NCBI RefSeq assembly: GCF_000585255.1
Contig: NZ_JANL01000042.1
Location: forward strand, 124,001 to 188,000
Reading direction: 5' to 3'
Origin: Alkalibacterium sp. AK22
GTDB lineage: Bacteria > Bacillota > Bacilli > Lactobacillales > Carnobacteriaceae_A
DNA length: 64,000 bases
The notes under the pieces are model-generated. The model searched no databases. It was not told the origin of the DNA and saw nothing but the letters and a program-made list of their open reading frames with translations. Each line of letters opens with the position of its first letter. Positions within the stretch are counted from its first letter, which is position 1. Shown here in pieces: positions 19,468-28,143 of the stretch. A program made the translations under genes and the position numbers.

Positions 19468-19514
19468 AAAGGAAGGTCAGTATGTAGTCATACATACTGA
19501 TCTTCCTTTTTTTG
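19468..19514 (+). terminator. Terminator after the FAS1 gene
   Basis: A hairpin of AAGGAAGGTCAGTATGTA pairing with TACATACTGATCTTCCTT, with a four-base loop and one mismatch, followed by seven T residues. Confidence 0.9.
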
Positions 19515-20192
19515 TTTCTTGTCAAATCGTTTCGGGCAGTTGCCCCATTCTATGATTAAAAGTGTAAACTACAGAAAGCAGATGGTCAAAAAAATTCATT
19601 TACTGGCTATCTATTCAATTCAAACAAGCCTAACTTATGGCATATAACCTTTAATCATTATGAGTGGGGCCTTTTTGATAGGTAGAATAGGATGATTAAG
19701 GCCAATCCTTTTATTTATTGTTATGATTGAACGCCACTTATCATAAATAGCACTTAATTCTTTTAAGCAGCCCCTGATTGAACCCACACGTGCAACGAAA
19801 ATAGCAAAGTGGTTTTTGTATTGACATTATCGTGAGCATAAAAGGTTAAATAGTGGAGACTATTTTTGTTGGGCGAAAATACACGACCTTAAAGGGCTTT
19901 ATATGTGTATCACTTACATCAGATAGATCGTACTCGGAGAAAAAAGAAGAGGCAGCAATTTACTTTGACACCTGCCACCGTCACGACTATCTATTTATAT
20001 GTAGTGCATTCGAGGACAAGAGAATGTATAGGCCTTTTCTGTTGGTACTAGATGAATTCTTTCAGCGTGCGAATTAAAACGCAGCATCAAGGTAAATAAT
20101 AACAAACATTTTGTGCAGGTAAAGACCTGATTACTGTCTTGTGTTTAAGGTAAACAGAGTGATCTTTTAAATTTGATAAAAAATAGCGTGCC
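19515..20192. other. Long stretch without a convincing gene
   Basis: About 680 AT-rich bases. One open frame of 74 codons (19853-20077, GTG start) has no ribosome binding site and no recognisable family. A TTGACA near 19822 is followed 19 bases later by TTAAAT, a poor promoter. It may be a decayed gene or may encode an RNA; neither can be shown. Confidence 0.35.
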
Positions 20193-20244
20193 AAAAAGCG
20201 CTGCATTAAGTAAGTAACTACTATCTTAATGCAGCGCTTTTTTT
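20193..20244 (-). terminator. Terminator of the rqcH gene (works on both strands)
   Basis: AAAAAGCGCTGCATTAAG pairs perfectly with CTTAATGCAGCGCTTTTT around a 14-base loop, with T runs on both sides. It lies about 57 bases after the minus-strand rqcH stop. Confidence 0.88.
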
Positions 20245-20300
20245 GTATGAGTAATGACGTACTGAGCGAGTTTGAGTTGTGCTAAAGATGACCGCTCACT

Positions 20301-22001
20301 TTATTTTTGCTTCAGCTCATTGACTAGACCAGCTTCAGGAGTCACATAGTAGGTAGTCTGGCCTTCGTAAATGACATAACCCGGTTTAGCCCCGTTTGGT
20401 TTTCTGATGTGCTTGACCTGAACGACATCAACCGGCACGGAAGAGGACAGCCGGAACTTGCTGTAGTAAGCTGCCAGCATACAGGCTTCCTCTAGTGTCT
20501 GCTCTGAAGGATCACTGTCTTCAATAATTACGTGTGAACCCGGTATGTCTTTAGCATGAGCCCACCAGTAAGACTTTCTCGCTTTTTTCATCGTCAGTTC
20601 GTCGTTTTGAGTATTATTTTTACCGACTAGAATTGAGGTACCGTCTGTCGCTTTAAATGCTTCCGGCTTAGCTTTTGCTTTATTGTGCTTTTTCTTACTG
20701 GCTGTTTTCTTTTTAAGATAACGACCGTCCCGCAACTCTTGTCTGATTTCTTCCAAGTCAGAAAGCGAAGCAATCGACAGCTGGGTCAGTAGGGTATCAA
20801 AATAATCGAGTTCACTTTTGGTGGCTTTGATTTGTTTAGTTAAATGAATTTTAGCACTTTTGAGTTTTTGATACTTGGAGAAGTAGCGCTGGGCATTTTC
20901 CGCCGGCGTTTTTTGAGGATCCAAAGCAATTGACAGCACTTCATCTTCTTCATAAAAGTTGTGCAACTCTACGTGTTCAGCTCCTTTGTTAACTTCGTGT
21001 AAGTAAGCCGTAAGCACTTCACCTTTTATACGGAACTGGTCAGCCTTTTCTGTTTCAGCTAGTTCCTTAGTGAGTTTTTGGAGTTTCTTTTCATTTTTTT
21101 GATGATAGGTATTAACCAGTTGAGTGAGGTCATTAGCTTGCTGATTAACCCGGTCGCGCTCAGCCTTGTCTTGGAAATAGCGGTCCATTAGTTCACTGAG
21201 GGTACCATAGGAATGACGTTCACCTTTGAAGTGAGCATAATCGAAAGGGACAAAGAATTCATTGTTTTGCTCTTTAATCAGGGTCGGCTGAATTTTATCC
21301 GGCTGAAAGGTTTGCATGAACTGCTGAAATACAGGTCGGGGTGCATCATCTGTATGATGGATCAGCCGGTGTACAAGCTCTGTAGCAGAATCTCGGCCGA
21401 AACCCTGAAAAGTGTGCTGGACCCACTTAATCTTTTCCTTTTCATTAAGCTGGTCGATTGGAAAAGGACCTTTATAATGGAAGGGATTATGCTTGTTCTG
21501 GCTGGGAGCTTCTATATAAGACACACCAGGTAGTAGGGTCCGGTAAGTATTTTGACTAGCCGGTACGTGCCTGATTGTATCAATCAGCTTGTTTGTGTCT
21601 GTATCTACCAGCAAAATATTACTGTGCCGGCCCATAATCTCGACAATCAAAGACAGGTAGCTGGTGTCTCCCAGTTCGTTTCTATTTTTAAAGGAAAAAA
21701 TGAGCTGCCGATCATTTTCTTTCTGTTCGATTTTTTCGATGATGGCGCCGTCCAGATACTTGCGTAAAATCATGCAGTAATGAGGAGGAGCCGACGGATT
21801 ATCGAAGGGGATGGTGGTCAGCTGGACCCGGGCATATTGCGGATGAGCTGACAGTAGCAGGGAGACATTCTTTCGATTGGCTCTGATTTTCAAAATAATT
21901 TCATTTGGGTAAGGTTGTTGAATTTTAGCGATGCGTCCACCTTCACATGTTTCTTTCAATTCATGGGTAAGGGCATGGACAAACAGGCCGTCAAAAGACA
22001 T
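20301..22001 (-). CDS. rqcH: RqcH / NFACT ribosome quality-control protein (FbpA-like)
   Basis: A 566-residue NFACT protein, long annotated as fibronectin-binding protein. In Bacillus, RqcH binds stalled 50S-nascent chain complexes and recruits tRNA-Ala to add C-terminal alanine tags. The NFACT-N domain (MSFDGLFVHALTHEL to EIMGRHSNILLVD) includes a DR pair in KENDRQLIFSF. A long coiled coil lies at about residues 270-430. The C-terminal NFACT-R domain has TSILVGKNNTQNDELTMKKA and WWAHAKDIPGSHVII. A strong AAAGGAG site precedes the ATG. It appears monocistronic with its own promoter and terminator. Confidence 0.93.
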   Translation of the reverse strand: MSFDGLFVHALTHELKETCEGGRIAKIQQPYPNEIILKIRANRKNVSLLLSAHPQYARVQLTTIPFDNPSAPPHYCMILRKYLDGAIIEKIEQKENDRQLIFSFKNRNELGDTSYLSLIVEIMGRHSNILLVDTDTNKLIDTIRHVPASQNTYRTLLPGVSYIEAPSQNKHNPFHYKGPFPIDQLNEKEKIKWVQHTFQGFGRDSATELVHRLIHHTDDAPRPVFQQFMQTFQPDKIQPTLIKEQNNEFFVPFDYAHFKGERHSYGTLSELMDRYFQDKAERDRVNQQANDLTQLVNTYHQKNEKKLQKLTKELAETEKADQFRIKGEVLTAYLHEVNKGAEHVELHNFYEEDEVLSIALDPQKTPAENAQRYFSKYQKLKSAKIHLTKQIKATKSELDYFDTLLTQLSIASLSDLEEIRQELRDGRYLKKKTASKKKHNKAKAKPEAFKATDGTSILVGKNNTQNDELTMKKARKSYWWAHAKDIPGSHVIIEDSDPSEQTLEEACMLAAYYSKFRLSSSVPVDVVQVKHIRKPNGAKPGYVIYEGQTTYYVTPEAGLVNELKQK

Positions 22002-22035
22002 AAAAAAACTCCTTTCACTTTACAAGGTCACTAAC

Positions 22036-22065
22036 AGTATAGCATTCTAGAGGGCTCTTCAACAA
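22036..22065 (-). promoter_or_regulatory. Promoter of rqcH
   Basis: Read on the minus strand, TTGTTG and TATACT are separated by 18 bases. The -10 ends 34 bases before the rqcH start. Confidence 0.5.
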
Positions 22066-22114
22066 ACATTCAGAAAGTGATTGCTCATTTATTTCCAACA
22101 TGATATATTTGACG

Positions 22115-22139
22115 TATACAAATGAATATGCATTGTATA
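22115..22139. promoter_or_regulatory. Candidate MarR-family operator
   Basis: An inverted repeat TATACAA-11-TTGTATA lies directly upstream of the marR-like gene, overlapping likely promoter sequence (TTGACG at 22109, TATAAA at 22135). Size and position fit an autoregulatory operator of a MarR dimer. No binding data are implied. Confidence 0.5.
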
Positions 22140-22167
22140 AATTAATGAATACGAGAGGGGTAATGTA

Positions 22168-22599
22168 GTGGAGATGCCTGAGAAAACAGATGTCCTGCTG
22201 GAGAAAGTATCAGATTTGAATATCCTGTATAAACACGTAACGGGAATGATGCTTCAGGAGCATGGACTGTCTCATTCAGCCATCAATTTGATGAAGCTGA
22301 TCGGCAGCAATGAATACACACTTAAGCAAATAACTGAACACAGTAAGTTGGACAAATCAACTGTCAGCCGTCAGATGAATGCACTGGTAAAAAAAGGACT
22401 GGTTACTAAAACAACTGGTCGTGACAAGCGCTATGCTTACTTTACTGTGACTGATGAAGCGCAGCAAATTTACAAGGAATTTCATGCACATATGGAAGAT
22501 AAATTTGAGACCATCCTGTCTGGATGGACGCAAGAAGAAGTACATATGCTAACCGTACTGCTTGGGCGTCTAAACAGAAGCATGACTAACCGTATCTGA
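22168..22599 (+). CDS. MarR-family transcriptional regulator
   Basis: A 143-residue winged-helix regulator. The DNA-binding helices are visible around TLKQITEHSKLDKSTVSRQMNALVKKGLV, followed by the wing TKTTGRDKRYAYFTVTDEA. Flanking helices for dimerisation lie at the ends. The GTG at 22168 is favoured because GAGAGGGG lies seven bases before it; an ATG two codons later is possible. A palindrome upstream suggests autoregulation. The gene is followed after 40 bases by an ECF transporter S component, and a second copy lies beyond that, so control of vitamin or precursor uptake is a reasonable but unproved role. Confidence 0.88.
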   Translation: MEMPEKTDVLLEKVSDLNILYKHVTGMMLQEHGLSHSAINLMKLIGSNEYTLKQITEHSKLDKSTVSRQMNALVKKGLVTKTTGRDKRYAYFTVTDEAQQIYKEFHAHMEDKFETILSGWTQEEVHMLTVLLGRLNRSMTNRI

Positions 22600-22639
22600 C
22601 AGGGACACCCTGAACAGCTAAAGAGAAGAGGAAACCAAT

Positions 22640-23248
22640 ATGATGAATAGAAACAAACAAAAACCATCGAATGCCCACCGGATTGCTCTGTTGGGCATTT
22701 TGACCGCCATTATTCTAATCCAGAATTTTGTGCCCTTTTTAGGGAATATTCCAATTCCGCCTTTGAATCCGACGATCATTCATATTACGGTAATCGTCGC
22801 AACGCTGACGATGAGTACAACAGACGGAATTATTATTGGAACAGTATGGGGACTTACTCGCATGATTCGGGCCTATACTATGCCGGCCTCTCCGCTTGAT
22901 CTGCTGCTGTGGACCAACCCAATGATTGCTTTGGTTCCACGCATGCTTATTGGCCTGACAACCGGATGGACGTATAAACTGTCCCATAAACTGCTGCCCA
23001 ACAAAGATAAAATCGCTTTGGCTAGTTCGTCTGTCGTGGGATCGTTTACAAACACGATTTTTGTATTGCTGTTTATTTATTTGCTGTTTGGGGATGCCTA
23101 TGCAGAGGCTGTTGGCGTAGACGTCAGTAATCTGGCGGGTGCATTGGCTGTTATCGTTGGGACCAATGGTGTAGCTGAAGCTGTGGCTGCAGCGATTATT
23201 GCCCCGCTAGTGACGATTCCACTCCGTAAGATCACTCATAAGAAATAA
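22640..23248 (+). CDS. ECF transporter substrate-binding (S) component, copy 1
   Basis: A 202-residue integral membrane protein with about six hydrophobic segments, of the S-component type that gives substrate specificity to energy-coupling-factor importers. Family-like features are the N-terminal IALLGILTAIILIQNFVPFLGNIPIPPLNPTI segment and a GTVWGLTRMIRAYTMPASPL loop. It lacks its own ATPases and would use the shared EcfA1A2T module encoded elsewhere. The ligand cannot be read from sequence. It lies directly after the marR-like gene and is followed by a close paralogue. A weak AGAAGAGGAAA ribosome binding site precedes two consecutive ATG codons. Confidence 0.82.
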   Translation: MMNRNKQKPSNAHRIALLGILTAIILIQNFVPFLGNIPIPPLNPTIIHITVIVATLTMSTTDGIIIGTVWGLTRMIRAYTMPASPLDLLLWTNPMIALVPRMLIGLTTGWTYKLSHKLLPNKDKIALASSSVVGSFTNTIFVLLFIYLLFGDAYAEAVGVDVSNLAGALAVIVGTNGVAEAVAAAIIAPLVTIPLRKITHKK

Positions 23249-23375
23249 GGTTAAGTTGTTGATCTGCTTAATAACTATTGTACGACGTCAATCAAAGCAG
23301 CTGTCGTTCAGCATGTAAAAGCAAGACGATCATCATAGAAGACCTTAAAAAACTGAATAGAAAAGAGAAGTTATA

Positions 23376-23981
23376 ATGATCAATAAAACTGCAGAATCAA
23401 AGTCATTTCGTATTTCACTTTTAGGTATCTTGACCTCTATTATTTTGATCCAGACATTTGTCCCTTTCTTAGGCAATATACCTATTCCGCCTTTAAATCC
23501 GACGATTATTCACATTACCGTTATTATTGCTGCCCTGACAATGAGCACAAAAGATGGCATGATAATCGGTGCAGTGTGGGGTATGGCAACGATGGTCCGA
23601 GCCTATACTATGCCAGCCTCCCCCCTGTCTCTACTGCTATGGACACACCCGCTTATTGCTCTTTTTCCTAGAGTGCTAATCGGGCTATTTACTGGTATGA
23701 CCTTTAGACTGCTTCAAAAACTTATGCCCCAAAAGGAGAAGCTAGCATTGGCCAGTGCCTCAGTTGTCGGGTCGTTTACCAATACTATTTTTGTTTTACT
23801 GTTTATTTATCTACTGTTTGGTGACACCTATGCGCAGGCTGTCGGTGTGGACGTCAGCAACCTGGTTGGAGCTTTAGCTGTTGTAGTCGGAACGAATGGT
23901 GTGGCTGAGGCTGTAGCCGCAGCAATCATTGCTCCTCTTGTAACGATACCGCTGCGTAGAATAACCTATAAAAGTAAATAG
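23376..23981 (+). CDS. ECF transporter S component, copy 2
   Basis: This 201-residue protein is a tandem paralogue of the preceding gene. By eye most residues match over the whole length, including NIPIPPLNPTIIHITVI, VRAYTMPASPLSLLLWTHP and the C-terminal VSNLVGALAVVVGTNGVAEA. Differences cluster in the loop after the third span (TFRLLQKLMPQKEKLALASA) and at the N-terminus. Codon choice differs more than the protein, so the duplication is not recent. The 127-base gap holds no clear terminator, so co-transcription with copy 1 is possible. A terminator follows copy 2. The substrate may be the same or a related molecule. Confidence 0.82.
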   Translation: MINKTAESKSFRISLLGILTSIILIQTFVPFLGNIPIPPLNPTIIHITVIIAALTMSTKDGMIIGAVWGMATMVRAYTMPASPLSLLLWTHPLIALFPRVLIGLFTGMTFRLLQKLMPQKEKLALASASVVGSFTNTIFVLLFIYLLFGDTYAQAVGVDVSNLVGALAVVVGTNGVAEAVAAAIIAPLVTIPLRRITYKSK

Positions 23982-24004
23982 ATACTATTCTCCTGAGCTC
24001 TCAT

Positions 24005-24038
24005 GCTGCCCTACATGTTGAATGTAGGGCAGTTTTTA
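24005..24038 (+). terminator. Terminator after the second S component
   Basis: GCTGCCCTACAT and ATGTAGGGCAG form a near-perfect hairpin with a five-base loop, followed by TTTTT. Confidence 0.92.
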
Positions 24039-24203
24039 TGTGTAAAGCTGATTCTGGTATAATAAACACAAGTCAGAAATCTGGTAATGAAAGACACCCA
24101 GTTGTCAGTTTTGTATTGGTTTTGTTACCTTGCTCTATACAATCTTATGATAAAATTTTTAGTGGCACAAGATTACCGTAAACATACAGGAGGAATTATA
24201 TAT

Positions 24204-24929
24204 ATGAAACAGACGCGAGCCAATCGTAGAAAGAAGGCAGACACAGCTGCCGGCAAAGAAACACCTAGTCCAAAATCACCGAAAGGGAAGGGACCTGAAC
24301 GTATTTATTATGCTATCATTACCGTTTTGCTGGTCATTCTTGCAGGAATCATGCTGTTTATTTTTATGAACCGTGATGCAGGAACGGACTTTGGTGGAGA
24401 CGATGGAACCTTCGATTCCCAAGTCATTACCGAATCCAACGAGGATGAAGAAGAGTCGGAAGAAGACAGCGATTCAGTGGAGGAAGACACTGAGCAGGAT
24501 ACGGATGATGAAGAGGACAGTGATACTGAATCAGAAGAGGCAGACACAGAAGCGTCTGAGGACGAAGAGGACACCGACGAATCTGAGGACGAAACCGAAG
24601 AAGACTTAGATACTGAAGAAGGGGATGAAACTAGCTCAGACACGATCATTTCAGAAAATGCGCCGCTTGATGAAAGCCATACGCCAAACTTCAGTGATGG
24701 ATCAAGCGACCGTAATGCGATTGCGAGTCTAGCCACTTCAGCTAGTGGAATCGACCCGTCCAACTTTATTACGTGGTGGGTCGGAAACAATGGACCAGGG
24801 CGTGCGTTCACAGTCATTTCAAGCCAAGGACAGGAAGATGTCTACCGTGTATTCCTGCAGTTTGGTGAAGGTGAGTGGCATGTAACGGAGGTCGAACAGT
24901 TGTCTTCCGTACCGTCGGAATACAGATAA
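24204..24929 (+). CDS. YrrS-like membrane-anchored acidic protein (DUF1510)
   Basis: A 241-residue protein. A basic cytoplasmic N-terminus (KQTRANRRKKADTAAGKE) leads to a single transmembrane span (IYYAIITVLLVILAGIMLFIF). An extremely acidic Glu/Asp/Ser/Thr-rich linker runs from about residue 65 to 155. A C-terminal domain (about 170-241) matches the DUF1510/YrrS type, with PSNFITWWVGNNGPGRAFTVI and YRVFLQFGEGEWHVTEVEQL. The ATG at 24204 was chosen because ACAGGAGGA lies upstream; a longer frame to 24087 has none. YrrS sits near cell-wall genes in Bacillus; function is unknown. The acidic linker may be a spacer through the cell wall. Confidence 0.78.
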   Translation: MKQTRANRRKKADTAAGKETPSPKSPKGKGPERIYYAIITVLLVILAGIMLFIFMNRDAGTDFGGDDGTFDSQVITESNEDEEESEEDSDSVEEDTEQDTDDEEDSDTESEEADTEASEDEEDTDESEDETEEDLDTEEGDETSSDTIISENAPLDESHTPNFSDGSSDRNAIASLATSASGIDPSNFITWWVGNNGPGRAFTVISSQGQEDVYRVFLQFGEGEWHVTEVEQLSSVPSEYR

Positions 24930-24942
24930 TCTATAAGAATAC

Positions 24943-24979
24943 AAAGTGCCGATACAATCAACTGTATCGGCACTTTTTT
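24943..24979 (+). terminator. Terminator after the YrrS-like gene
   Basis: AAGTGCCGATACA and TGTATCGGCACTT pair perfectly around a six-base loop and are followed by a T tract. Confidence 0.93.
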
Positions 24980-25092
24980 ATTACGGACCATCCTGGTATA
25001 AAAAATGAACAGGTGTATATCAAATAAAGTGAACTTTTTCGTTTTACTAGACGTCTCGTGTTAAAATGGAACAAAGGATAAGGAGGTCAACA

Positions 25093-26367
25093 ATGAAGTT
25101 CCCAGACAAAAAATATAATATGATTCAGGAAATTCTTGAAAAAACTGAAGCAGAAATCGAAAAAATGGATCCAGTCAATATTTTGATCGCTGGTAAGACC
25201 GGGGTGGGCAAGAGTACACTAATCAATAATGTCTTTAGAGAAAAGCTGGCAGACACAGGTATCGGCAAACCAGTTACGAAGCACTTGCGCCGCATTTCTA
25301 AAGAAGGGATTCCCATTGTTTTATATGATACGAGAGGACTTGAGCTGGAAGAAAGCGTACAGAAGCAAGTCAAGGGTGAGATTTTTGATATTGTCGCGAA
25401 AAACAAGCAAACAAAAGAGGCGATCCATGCGGTTTATTATTGCTTGCAGGCTAATTCATCCCGTATTGAAGAGTCAGAAATTGATCTAATCAAAGCGATT
25501 TCGAATAAACTTCCGGTCATTTTGGTTCTGACTCAGTCTATTGGCAAGCCAGCTGAAGAATTTAATACCTATTTGGAAAATTTGAACTTGCCTGTAGCAG
25601 CTGTCCAAAATATCATGGCGGAACCCTTTGAGATAACCGACGACTACGTCATTCCCGCCTTTGGTTTAAAGGAACTGATTGACAAGACTTTACAGCTTAT
25701 CCCTAAGGAAGCGCATGACGCTTTTATGAACGCCCAGCAGGCAGACATTGAGCGAAAGGCCAAAGCGGCCCGCCGCTGGGCTTCCCGATATGTAGCAACC
25801 ACTTTCGGTGTCGGGTTTGTCCCGATTCCCTTCTCGGATGCTTCGGTCCTAGTGCCTATGCAGGTGACGCTTTTAGCGCACATCACGGCAATTTTTGGGA
25901 TCTCCATGGATAAAGCAACCATTGTCAGCCTGATTGCTGCTGTTGGTGGGACCGGCTCAGCGACCATGATTGGTAAAATGCTGGTCGGCAATGCGCTTAA
26001 ATTTATTCCTGGAGCCGGAACAGTCATCGGAGGAATCATCAGTGGGACAACGGCTTCAGTAGTGACCAGCGCACTAGGCTTGAGTTATATAGAAGTGCTG
26101 AGCATTATTGCGACAAAGGAAAAAGAAGGAGAAAGCATTGACCTGGGGTTAATTGAACGACTGATGCGCAATCAATTCAAGAAAAATATCCGCTTAAACC
26201 GAAAAAAGTTGAATACGAAAGAGCTGGAGTTTGGCTCAGATAAAGCGCTGAATGAGGCTTACGAGTCTTACCGTAATATGGAAGAAGGAGAGGGATTGGA
26301 AACTAAGGTTGGAAAAGTAAAACGGGCGGTCCACACCTTTATCGACAAGCGCAAAAAGAGACATTAA
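25093..26367 (+). CDS. Dynamin/Era-like GTPase with C-terminal DUF697-type membrane segment
   Basis: A 424-residue protein. The GTPase domain has G1 AGKTGVGKS (33-41), a G2-like Thr near 62, G3 YDTRGLE (DTRG instead of DTPG, 79-82) and a loose G4 VLTQSIGK. The C-terminal half (about 220-350) is hydrophobic and glycine-rich (FGVGFVPIPFSDASVLVPMQ, then GKMLVGNALKFIPGAGTVIGG), as in YcjF/DUF697 proteins that meet membranes. A basic tail follows. The ATG at 25093 is preceded by AAGGAGG; an upstream in-frame ATG contains that site. Expressed alone and closed by a terminator. Role unknown; membrane stress or remodelling is a guess from the family. Confidence 0.85.
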   Translation: MKFPDKKYNMIQEILEKTEAEIEKMDPVNILIAGKTGVGKSTLINNVFREKLADTGIGKPVTKHLRRISKEGIPIVLYDTRGLELEESVQKQVKGEIFDIVAKNKQTKEAIHAVYYCLQANSSRIEESEIDLIKAISNKLPVILVLTQSIGKPAEEFNTYLENLNLPVAAVQNIMAEPFEITDDYVIPAFGLKELIDKTLQLIPKEAHDAFMNAQQADIERKAKAARRWASRYVATTFGVGFVPIPFSDASVLVPMQVTLLAHITAIFGISMDKATIVSLIAAVGGTGSATMIGKMLVGNALKFIPGAGTVIGGIISGTTASVVTSALGLSYIEVLSIIATKEKEGESIDLGLIERLMRNQFKKNIRLNRKKLNTKELEFGSDKALNEAYESYRNMEEGEGLETKVGKVKRAVHTFIDKRKKRH

Positions 26368-26380
26368 AGAAGATGTCAAA

Positions 26381-26414
26381 ATGCCCTCGGCAAAAGGCCG
26401 AGGGCATTTTTTTA
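26381..26414 (+). terminator. Bidirectional terminator between the GTPase and DUF1456 genes
   Basis: ATGCCCTCGGC and GCCGAGGGCAT pair perfectly around a short loop and are followed by seven T residues. The gene on the minus strand ends about 12 bases away. Confidence 0.92.
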
Positions 26415-26425
26415 TGGTTCGGTTT

Positions 26426-26968
26426 TCAGTCACGAAAACGGTAAGCCAGACCTTTCAAGAAATTTCTGGCGTAGCGGTCACCGCAGACTTTGTAGTTCCG
26501 GTGGCCTTGTTTTCTCAAAACGGCACTTAATTCGCTGTTGGACAGGCGGACCCCTGTTTCATCTAGAATATCCAAAATATCATCACTCGTCAAAGCCAGA
26601 GCAATTTTAACTTTTTTGATCAGGACATTGTTGGCATCCTGATCCTTCTCTAGCAGATAAGTTGGCTGGATCGGCTCGCCATGAGCATTATACTGCTGGC
26701 CGCGTTCATAAATGATGAAGCCGTTCAGAAAACTCTCAAGTAGACGGTTACTGCAGCTTTTTTCATAAAGAGTCTCAGCACTATAGTCGTCTCTGTCACT
26801 AGGTTCCCTATCCAGCTGGCTGTTTTCTTCTGTTTTTGCCTTTTTCAAAAGCTCTTGGACCTCTGCCTTACTTATATCCTGCTGGCCCAGTTTGAAAATC
26901 TCAACAAGCTGTTCATCTTTCACGTCCAATGCATACCTTAAACGCACCAAGCGGTCATTATTGTTCAT
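26426..26968 (-). CDS. DUF1456 family protein (YehS-like)
   Basis: A 180-residue protein containing two copies of the DUF1456 helical module. The first begins NNDRLVRLRYALDVKDEQLVEIFKL. The second begins VLIKKVKIALALTSDDILDILDETGVRLSNSELSAVLRKQ. The linker between them (about 60-110) includes a basic helical stretch. The C-terminus reads CGDRYARNFLKGLAYRFRD. No catalytic motif is visible. The family is widespread but uncharacterised. AAAGGAT precedes the ATG. It is divergent from the pseudouridine synthase gene, and a TATACT lies about 40 bases before its start on the minus strand. Confidence 0.85.
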   Translation of the reverse strand: MNNNDRLVRLRYALDVKDEQLVEIFKLGQQDISKAEVQELLKKAKTEENSQLDREPSDRDDYSAETLYEKSCSNRLLESFLNGFIIYERGQQYNAHGEPIQPTYLLEKDQDANNVLIKKVKIALALTSDDILDILDETGVRLSNSELSAVLRKQGHRNYKVCGDRYARNFLKGLAYRFRD

Positions 26969-27093
26969 CTAAAAATCCTTTCTGTCTGTCTTTCCGTGTA
27001 ACTCAAACAGTATAACAGATATTTTCTTCGATTTAATTACTTTCGTTTTCTGTTATACTACTTAGGAGTGAAATAGTTTAGGAGTGAAGAGTC

Positions 27094-28041
27094 ATGAAAA
27101 AAAGAAAACAGAACCGTCCACATAAACAGACTGGGCCTAGGCGCAAAAGTACAACCCAGCTAAATAAGCGGGGAACGACTAATTATACTGTTGATATAGA
27201 CACAACCTTATTGCCCTTTTTGCTTGAGACCATCAGCAACAAAAGCCGTAATGCAGTGAAATCGATTTTGACCAGAGGACAGGTGTCAGTTGACGGCAAA
27301 GTGACGACCAAGCATAATCATCCGCTAAAAGCCGGTCAAGTGGTAGGAGTTCTGAGTAATAAGGAGTCCAAGAAGCAGTCACAGCTGATGGGCCTGGAAA
27401 TTTTACATGAAGATCAGGAGATTATTGTCATCAATAAAGAGGCTGGACTGCTATCGATTGCTGCTGACGATCCGACTGACTTGACCGCTTACCAGCAGCT
27501 CAGCGATTATGTTAAAAAAGAAAATCCGGACAATAAAATCTTTGTCGTGCACCGTCTTGACCGAGACACGTCAGGCGTCATGCTTTATGCTAAGTCTGAA
27601 GCGGTCAAGGAAACTCTTCAAAAAGACTGGAAAAATACCGTTAAGGAACGGATCTATACGGCACTGGTTGAAGGCAATGTCAAGGAAGAGCACGGGAAAT
27701 ATGCCTCTTTTCTTAAAGAGAGCAAAGGAATCAAAATGTATTCAAACCTGGATGACAACGGTGGGAAGCATGCCGTCACACATTTCAGAAAAGTACTCGG
27801 AAACGAAAACTATTCTCTTTTGGAAGTGGAACTGGAAACGGGCCGTAAGCACCAGATACGTGTACATCTGAAAGAAATGGGGCATCCGATTGCTGGAGAC
27901 AAGCTCTATGATGCGGAGACCAATCCGATCAAACGCCTGGGTCTTCATGCCACCACATTGGTACTGGTCCACCCGGGTACAAACAAACTAGTCCGTTACA
28001 CAGCTGAAGTCCCACCAGCTTTCCTTAAACGAGTGAAGTAA
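27094..28041 (+). CDS. RluA-family pseudouridine synthase
   Basis: This 315-residue protein has a basic N-terminal extension (MKKRKQNRPHKQTGPRRKST), an S4-like RNA-binding domain (NKSRNAVKSILTRGQVSVDGK, about 50-85) and the catalytic domain. The catalytic motif is FVVHRLDRDTSGVMLYAKS. ELETGRKHQIRVHLKEMGHPIAGD completes the active-site region. It is a paralogue of the RluD-like enzyme at 16.2 kb and probably modifies a different RNA position. The ATG at 27094 follows a TAGGAGTGAAGAG site. A TATACT about 35 bases upstream may be the -10 of its promoter, divergent from the DUF1456 gene. Confidence 0.9.
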   Translation: MKKRKQNRPHKQTGPRRKSTTQLNKRGTTNYTVDIDTTLLPFLLETISNKSRNAVKSILTRGQVSVDGKVTTKHNHPLKAGQVVGVLSNKESKKQSQLMGLEILHEDQEIIVINKEAGLLSIAADDPTDLTAYQQLSDYVKKENPDNKIFVVHRLDRDTSGVMLYAKSEAVKETLQKDWKNTVKERIYTALVEGNVKEEHGKYASFLKESKGIKMYSNLDDNGGKHAVTHFRKVLGNENYSLLEVELETGRKHQIRVHLKEMGHPIAGDKLYDAETNPIKRLGLHATTLVLVHPGTNKLVRYTAEVPPAFLKRVK

Positions 28042-28104
28042 TAAGAGCTTTAAGTAGATTTTGCTTGCTGCCTGAAATCTGTCGGGTGCACTTTTCTTTA
28101 AACA

Positions 28105-28143
28105 GAACCGTAGAGTCTCCATAGAGGGCTCTGCGGTTTTTTA
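28105..28143 (+). terminator. Terminator after the RluA-family gene
   Basis: AACCGTAGAG pairs with CTCTGCGGTT, with one G-T pair and a loop of about 13 bases. A T run follows. Confidence 0.7.

Noticed and set aside
19853-20077. 74-codon frame as a gene
   Set aside because: GTG start without a ribosome binding site, no recognisable domain and no terminator directly after it.
24308-24817. Serine-rich open frame on the minus strand opposite the YrrS-like gene
   Set aside because: It is the antisense shadow of the acidic GAA/GAC-rich linker, which reads as Ser/Val on the other strand.
25093-26367. Calling the GTPase Era or Der
   Set aside because: It has no KH domain or tandem G domains; the C-terminus is a hydrophobic DUF697-like region and the G3 and G4 motifs deviate.
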